Of a DNA stretch of 27,054 nucleotides, positions 25,076 through 27,054 are shown piece after piece. Position 1 is the stretch's first letter; every line of letters begins with the position of its first letter. Both the position numbers and the translations under genes were made by a program. The notes beneath the pieces were generated by a model that saw only the letters and a program-made list of their open reading frames with translations, searched no databases and was not told the DNA's origin. The stretch lies in NCBI GenBank assembly GCA_964530345.1, contig CAZGYJ010000019.1, positions 1-27,054 on the forward strand. Reading direction: 5' to 3'. This DNA comes from JALSJK01 sp964530345 (GTDB lineage Bacteria > Pseudomonadota > Gammaproteobacteria > Methylococcales > Methylomonadaceae).

Positions 25076-25540
25076 TTAGGGTTCAGATACATTGATTTCA
25101 TTTTTTTCTTCCATAAGGGTGATACTTTGCTGCGCATTGTGCAAATTTTTCTGGATGCCAATACGCTGTTGAGTATTGATAACCAAAGGAGAGTTAATCG
25201 AACCTTTTATAACCGGTTTGTTTTCTTGATCAGTTTGATTTTCTTGCTCATGCAGTAAAATCAAAAAAGCGAGTTCTGTTGATTGGTTTGCTTGCAGGGT
25301 GTTTTGTTCTTGATCGGATAGCTCAAAACTGTAATTGATATTAAAATGGCCCGGATGAGTAACAGAAAAGCTCAGGCGCTCATCGTCAATGGATTGCAGC
25401 CAATAAATTTTATCGTTGCCTTCCTGGTTGAATAGTTTATAGCGTTTGAAGTTTTCAAAGCCAGGAATACCTTCCGGGAAAGTGATGATGCTGTCCGGGT
25501 CTATCGTTTGAGTGCCAAAAAATCGGGTTTTTATTTCCAT
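25076..25540 (-). CDS. fliW: Flagellar assembly factor FliW
   Basis: Small cytoplasmic protein of 154 aa. FliW binds flagellin and, in Bacillus and Campylobacter, antagonises the RNA-binding regulator CsrA so that flagellin synthesis follows export. The N-terminal half is clearly FliW-like: TRFFGTQTIDPDSIITFPEGIPGFENFKRYKL, then IYWLQSIDDERLSFSVTHP, and later the SPLVINTQQRIGIQ motif. The C-terminus is slightly extended with a polar, Asn/Glu-rich tail. No csrA or flagellar gene is next to it in the window. Instead it is followed at 15 bp by a CDF transporter. FliW is common in Firmicutes and Epsilonproteobacteria and patchy in Gammaproteobacteria. The Shine-Dalgarno sequence is weak. Confidence 0.88.
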   Translation of the reverse strand: MEIKTRFFGTQTIDPDSIITFPEGIPGFENFKRYKLFNQEGNDKIYWLQSIDDERLSFSVTHPGHFNINYSFELSDQEQNTLQANQSTELAFLILLHEQENQTDQENKPVIKGSINSPLVINTQQRIGIQKNLHNAQQSITLMEEKNEINVSEP

Positions 25541-25562
25541 GGTTTTTGCTCATTATTAAAGC

Positions 25563-25590
25563 TTGACGGTAAGTCTGTATTATATATAGC
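25563..25590 (+). promoter_or_regulatory. Candidate promoter of the periplasmic binding-protein gene
   Basis: TTGACG (25563-25568, five of six matches) is followed after 16 bases by TATAGC (25585-25590), in the divergent gap between fliW and the binding-protein gene. A loose inverted repeat gtacgaaaattt/ctgtac (25660-25677) lies between it and the start codon and could be an operator. Both calls are by eye. Confidence 0.35.
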
Positions 25591-25693
25591 TTTTGCTGAA
25601 AGGAATACTCGTTTTCGGTTGATTCACAAAATGCGGGTTCTCTGAGGGAGCGGTATTGAGTACGAAAATTTCTGTACAGAAAAAAGGAATAAC

Positions 25694-26422
25694 ATGAAAA
25701 ATCTGATACGTTTTTTAATATGGGGATGGTTTGCTGCTAACGTTCAAGCGGAACCATTAGGCATTGTTGGCAGCAGTTGGCCGCCATATATTGACAAGAG
25801 CCAACAATCAAAAGGCATGGCAATGGAAATCGTTACCGTTGCCTTGCAAAGACGGGGATATCAAACAAGAATCAGTATCGAAACCTGGCCGAGAGCGTTG
25901 GAAGGCGTGGAAATAGGGGTTTATGATCTGGTTGCCGCTATTTGGAAAACCCGTGAAAGAGAAAAGACCCTTTTTTTTAGCCAGCCCTACTTGGCCAACC
26001 AGATCAAATTTATCAAGAACAAGGATACTGAAGTTCAATATCGAACTTTGGAAGATTTGAAAGGCTTATTAATAGGTACGGTTAGGAATTATGCTTATGA
26101 TAAGGATTTTCTTGAAACGCAGGATCTAATCAAAATTCCTCAAAATCATATTATTCAGAATTTGCTTAAATTGACACAGGGAGAAATTGATTTAACGCTC
26201 GGAGATGAAAAAGCGATACGATACGAAATTCATCAATACATGAAGGGAAATGAGCAGCAGCTTGAATTTTTAAACAAGCCACTTTCTAAAAGAAATTTAC
26301 GCATCGCAGTAAACAAAAACAATCCTACGGCAAAAAAAATTGTCGATGACTTTAATCAAGCGATCGCTAAAATGAAGGCTGATGGGACGTTAGCAGAGAT
26401 TATCAATAAATATCAATTTTGA
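25694..26422 (+). CDS. Orphan periplasmic substrate-binding protein, SBP_bac_3 family
   Basis: Secreted solute-binding protein of 242 aa resembling amino-acid binding proteins of ABC uptake systems. A short signal peptide ends near residue 19 (VQA, then EPLG). The Venus-flytrap fold starts with SSWPPYIDKS and GMAMEIVTVALQRRGY. The YDLVAAIWKTREREKTLFFSQPY segment is typical of the family, and DLKGLLIGTVRNYAYDKDF begins the second lobe. It ends TLAEIINKYQF. A good AAGGAA lies before the ATG. No ABC permease or ATPase gene is nearby, so it may serve a distant transporter or a sensor. Its domain type also occurs twice in the hybrid kinase at 17426. The stop overlaps the convergent lipoprotein gene by 10 bp. 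Confidence 0.88.
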   Translation: MKNLIRFLIWGWFAANVQAEPLGIVGSSWPPYIDKSQQSKGMAMEIVTVALQRRGYQTRISIETWPRALEGVEIGVYDLVAAIWKTREREKTLFFSQPYLANQIKFIKNKDTEVQYRTLEDLKGLLIGTVRNYAYDKDFLETQDLIKIPQNHIIQNLLKLTQGEIDLTLGDEKAIRYEIHQYMKGNEQQLEFLNKPLSKRNLRIAVNKNNPTAKKIVDDFNQAIAKMKADGTLAEIINKYQF

Positions 26423-26682
26423 TCCTGATCGTAATATTGTTTTTGCGCATCATAAATAATTGCATCAACATCATCCCGGGTTCTATACATAATTTTGTCG
26501 AATTTTTTTCCTGAATTCTTGAAAAAGGCAAATACCCTTGCAAGTTCGTGGGTTAATGTGGATTTTGTTTCAACGGCAATTTTATCAGCCTGATTTCCCA
26601 GCTTTTGTTGTGGAAAAGAGGCGCAGCTAGTGACAAAAATAGATACAGTGCTGACCAGAAAAAAATGATGTTTATGTCGCAT
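26413..26682 (-). CDS. Small predicted lipoprotein, unknown function
   Basis: An 89-residue product with a lipoprotein signal peptide: MRHKHHFFLVSTVSIFVTSC, where VTSC is a plausible lipobox and the cysteine is residue 20. The mature part of about 70 residues is polar and probably helical (NQADKIAVETKSTLTHELARVF, then KFDKIMYRTRDDVDAIIYDAQKQYYD). There is no membrane helix after the signal. A strong AAGGAG (plus-strand ctcctt at 26689-26694) precedes the ATG. I do not recognise a family. Its 3' end overlaps the convergent binding-protein gene by 10 bp. Confidence that it is a gene rests on the signal peptide and ribosome-binding site. Confidence 0.75.
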   Translation of the reverse strand: MRHKHHFFLVSTVSIFVTSCASFPQQKLGNQADKIAVETKSTLTHELARVFAFFKNSGKKFDKIMYRTRDDVDAIIYDAQKQYYDQDQN

Positions 26683-27054
26683 AATTGACTCCTTGATAAG
26701 TTAACTATTATCAAAGCAAAAAAGAAGCCAAACTGGTGGGTCATTGATTATCAAAATGATGTGCTTGCTGGTGAACAATTTTCAGGAATTCACATATATA
26801 CGGAGTCGCATATTTTAGCAGAATGGTAAAGTGCGAAGAACACAGGAAATTGGGAGGCTGTTGAAAATTTAATGGCACAAGTATGTTGAATTGCTTTCTA
26901 AGCTTGATCCAATCATACACAGCAATATGTCGAGTATGGAATTTTCCGCGGCCATTCAATGAAAATATAATGAATGGGCGGCACAAGGGTTATTACTTTT
27001 TTCAAGATTAATTGAGTGAAGAGAAATGGCTCCAATTCAATTGGGGCTGTTTTT
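26683..27054. other. Region without a convincing gene
   Basis: No reading frame here has both a supported start and protein-like content. The minus-strand frame at 26741-26986 is rich in His, Phe and Cys and has no ribosome-binding site. A plus-strand frame (26873-27017) reads WHKYVELLSKLDPIIHSN and continues with one TGA near 26960, which might be a decayed gene fragment or chance. A hairpin-forming segment, ccgcggccattca with tgaatgggcggc, spans about 26946-26983. Confidence 0.5.
27028..27054 (+). terminator. Rho-independent terminator-like hairpin at window edge
   Basis: The near-palindrome ggctccaatt-caattggggct (about 27028-27048) forms a stem with one wobble pair and is followed by gttttt up to the end of the window. 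The T-tract is on the plus strand, so it would end rightward transcription. No plus-strand gene lies close upstream. The T-tract may continue beyond the window. Confidence 0.55.

Noticed and set aside
26741..26986. 81-aa minus-strand reading frame near the right edge
   Set aside because: It has no Shine-Dalgarno sequence, an unusual His/Phe/Cys-rich composition and no recognisable motif. Chance opening is the simpler explanation.

Overview
The window is a 27 kb stretch of a moderately AT-rich bacterial chromosome (about 40% G+C by eye). It reads as a free-living, motile gammaproteobacterium. The evidence is a pepA-holC-valS operon divergent from lptF-lptG, a pcnB-folK-panB-panC cluster, lipopolysaccharide export genes (a Gram-negative envelope), a chemoreceptor and the flagellar factor FliW. 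Genus cannot be fixed from the sequence alone. A methylotrophic gammaproteobacterium such as a Methylococcales member is a weak guess. There are no rRNA or tRNA genes, CRISPR arrays, complete insertion sequences or prophage genes.

Layout. 1-1815: SulP-type anion transporter. 1891-6642 (minus): valS, holC and pepA, transcribed in the order pepA-holC-valS. 6817-8990 (plus): lptF and lptG, overlapping by ATGA. 8998-9161: a 164-bp element with perfect 20-bp terminal inverted repeats. 9202-9837 (minus): a small membrane protein and an RDD-family membrane protein. 9908-10065: a complete palindromic dispersed repeat (family A). 10227-10265: a second repeat (family B). 10432-16157 (plus): pcnB, folK, panB, panC and a large MscS-type channel gene, with overlaps or a 5-bp gap at every junction. 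16341-21832: a response regulator with an HD-GYP c-di-GMP phosphodiesterase domain, then a 1468-residue hybrid sensor kinase with three periplasmic binding-protein domains. 21924-22082: partial copies of repeats A and B. 22167-24152: a methyl-accepting chemotaxis protein. 24149-25540 (minus): fliW followed by a CDF metal transporter. 25694-26422: an orphan amino-acid-type periplasmic binding protein. 26413-26682 (minus): a small lipoprotein. 26683-27054: no convincing gene, ending in a terminator-like hairpin.

How the parts fit. The left half is housekeeping: tRNA charging, DNA polymerase III accessory subunit, aminopeptidase, LPS export, RNA polyadenylation, folate and pantothenate synthesis. 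The right half (16.3-26.7 kb) is weighted to environmental sensing. The HD-GYP protein and the tripartite-sensor kinase are adjacent and probably co-transcribed, so an external small-molecule signal may be converted into c-di-GMP turnover. The chemoreceptor, FliW and a solitary binding protein lie just downstream.

Main points of interest: (1) pcnB has no ATG/GTG/TTG upstream of its conserved N-terminal region but has a well-spaced ribosome-binding site in front of an ATT codon, matching the AUU initiation known for E. coli pcnB; (2) three kinds of palindromic or dispersed intergenic repeat, two of them present twice; (3) the NMT1-SBP-SBP-PAS hybrid kinase/HD-GYP pair, whose C-terminal helical region has no visible phosphotransfer histidine; (4) a 56-residue membrane protein gene that is easily missed.
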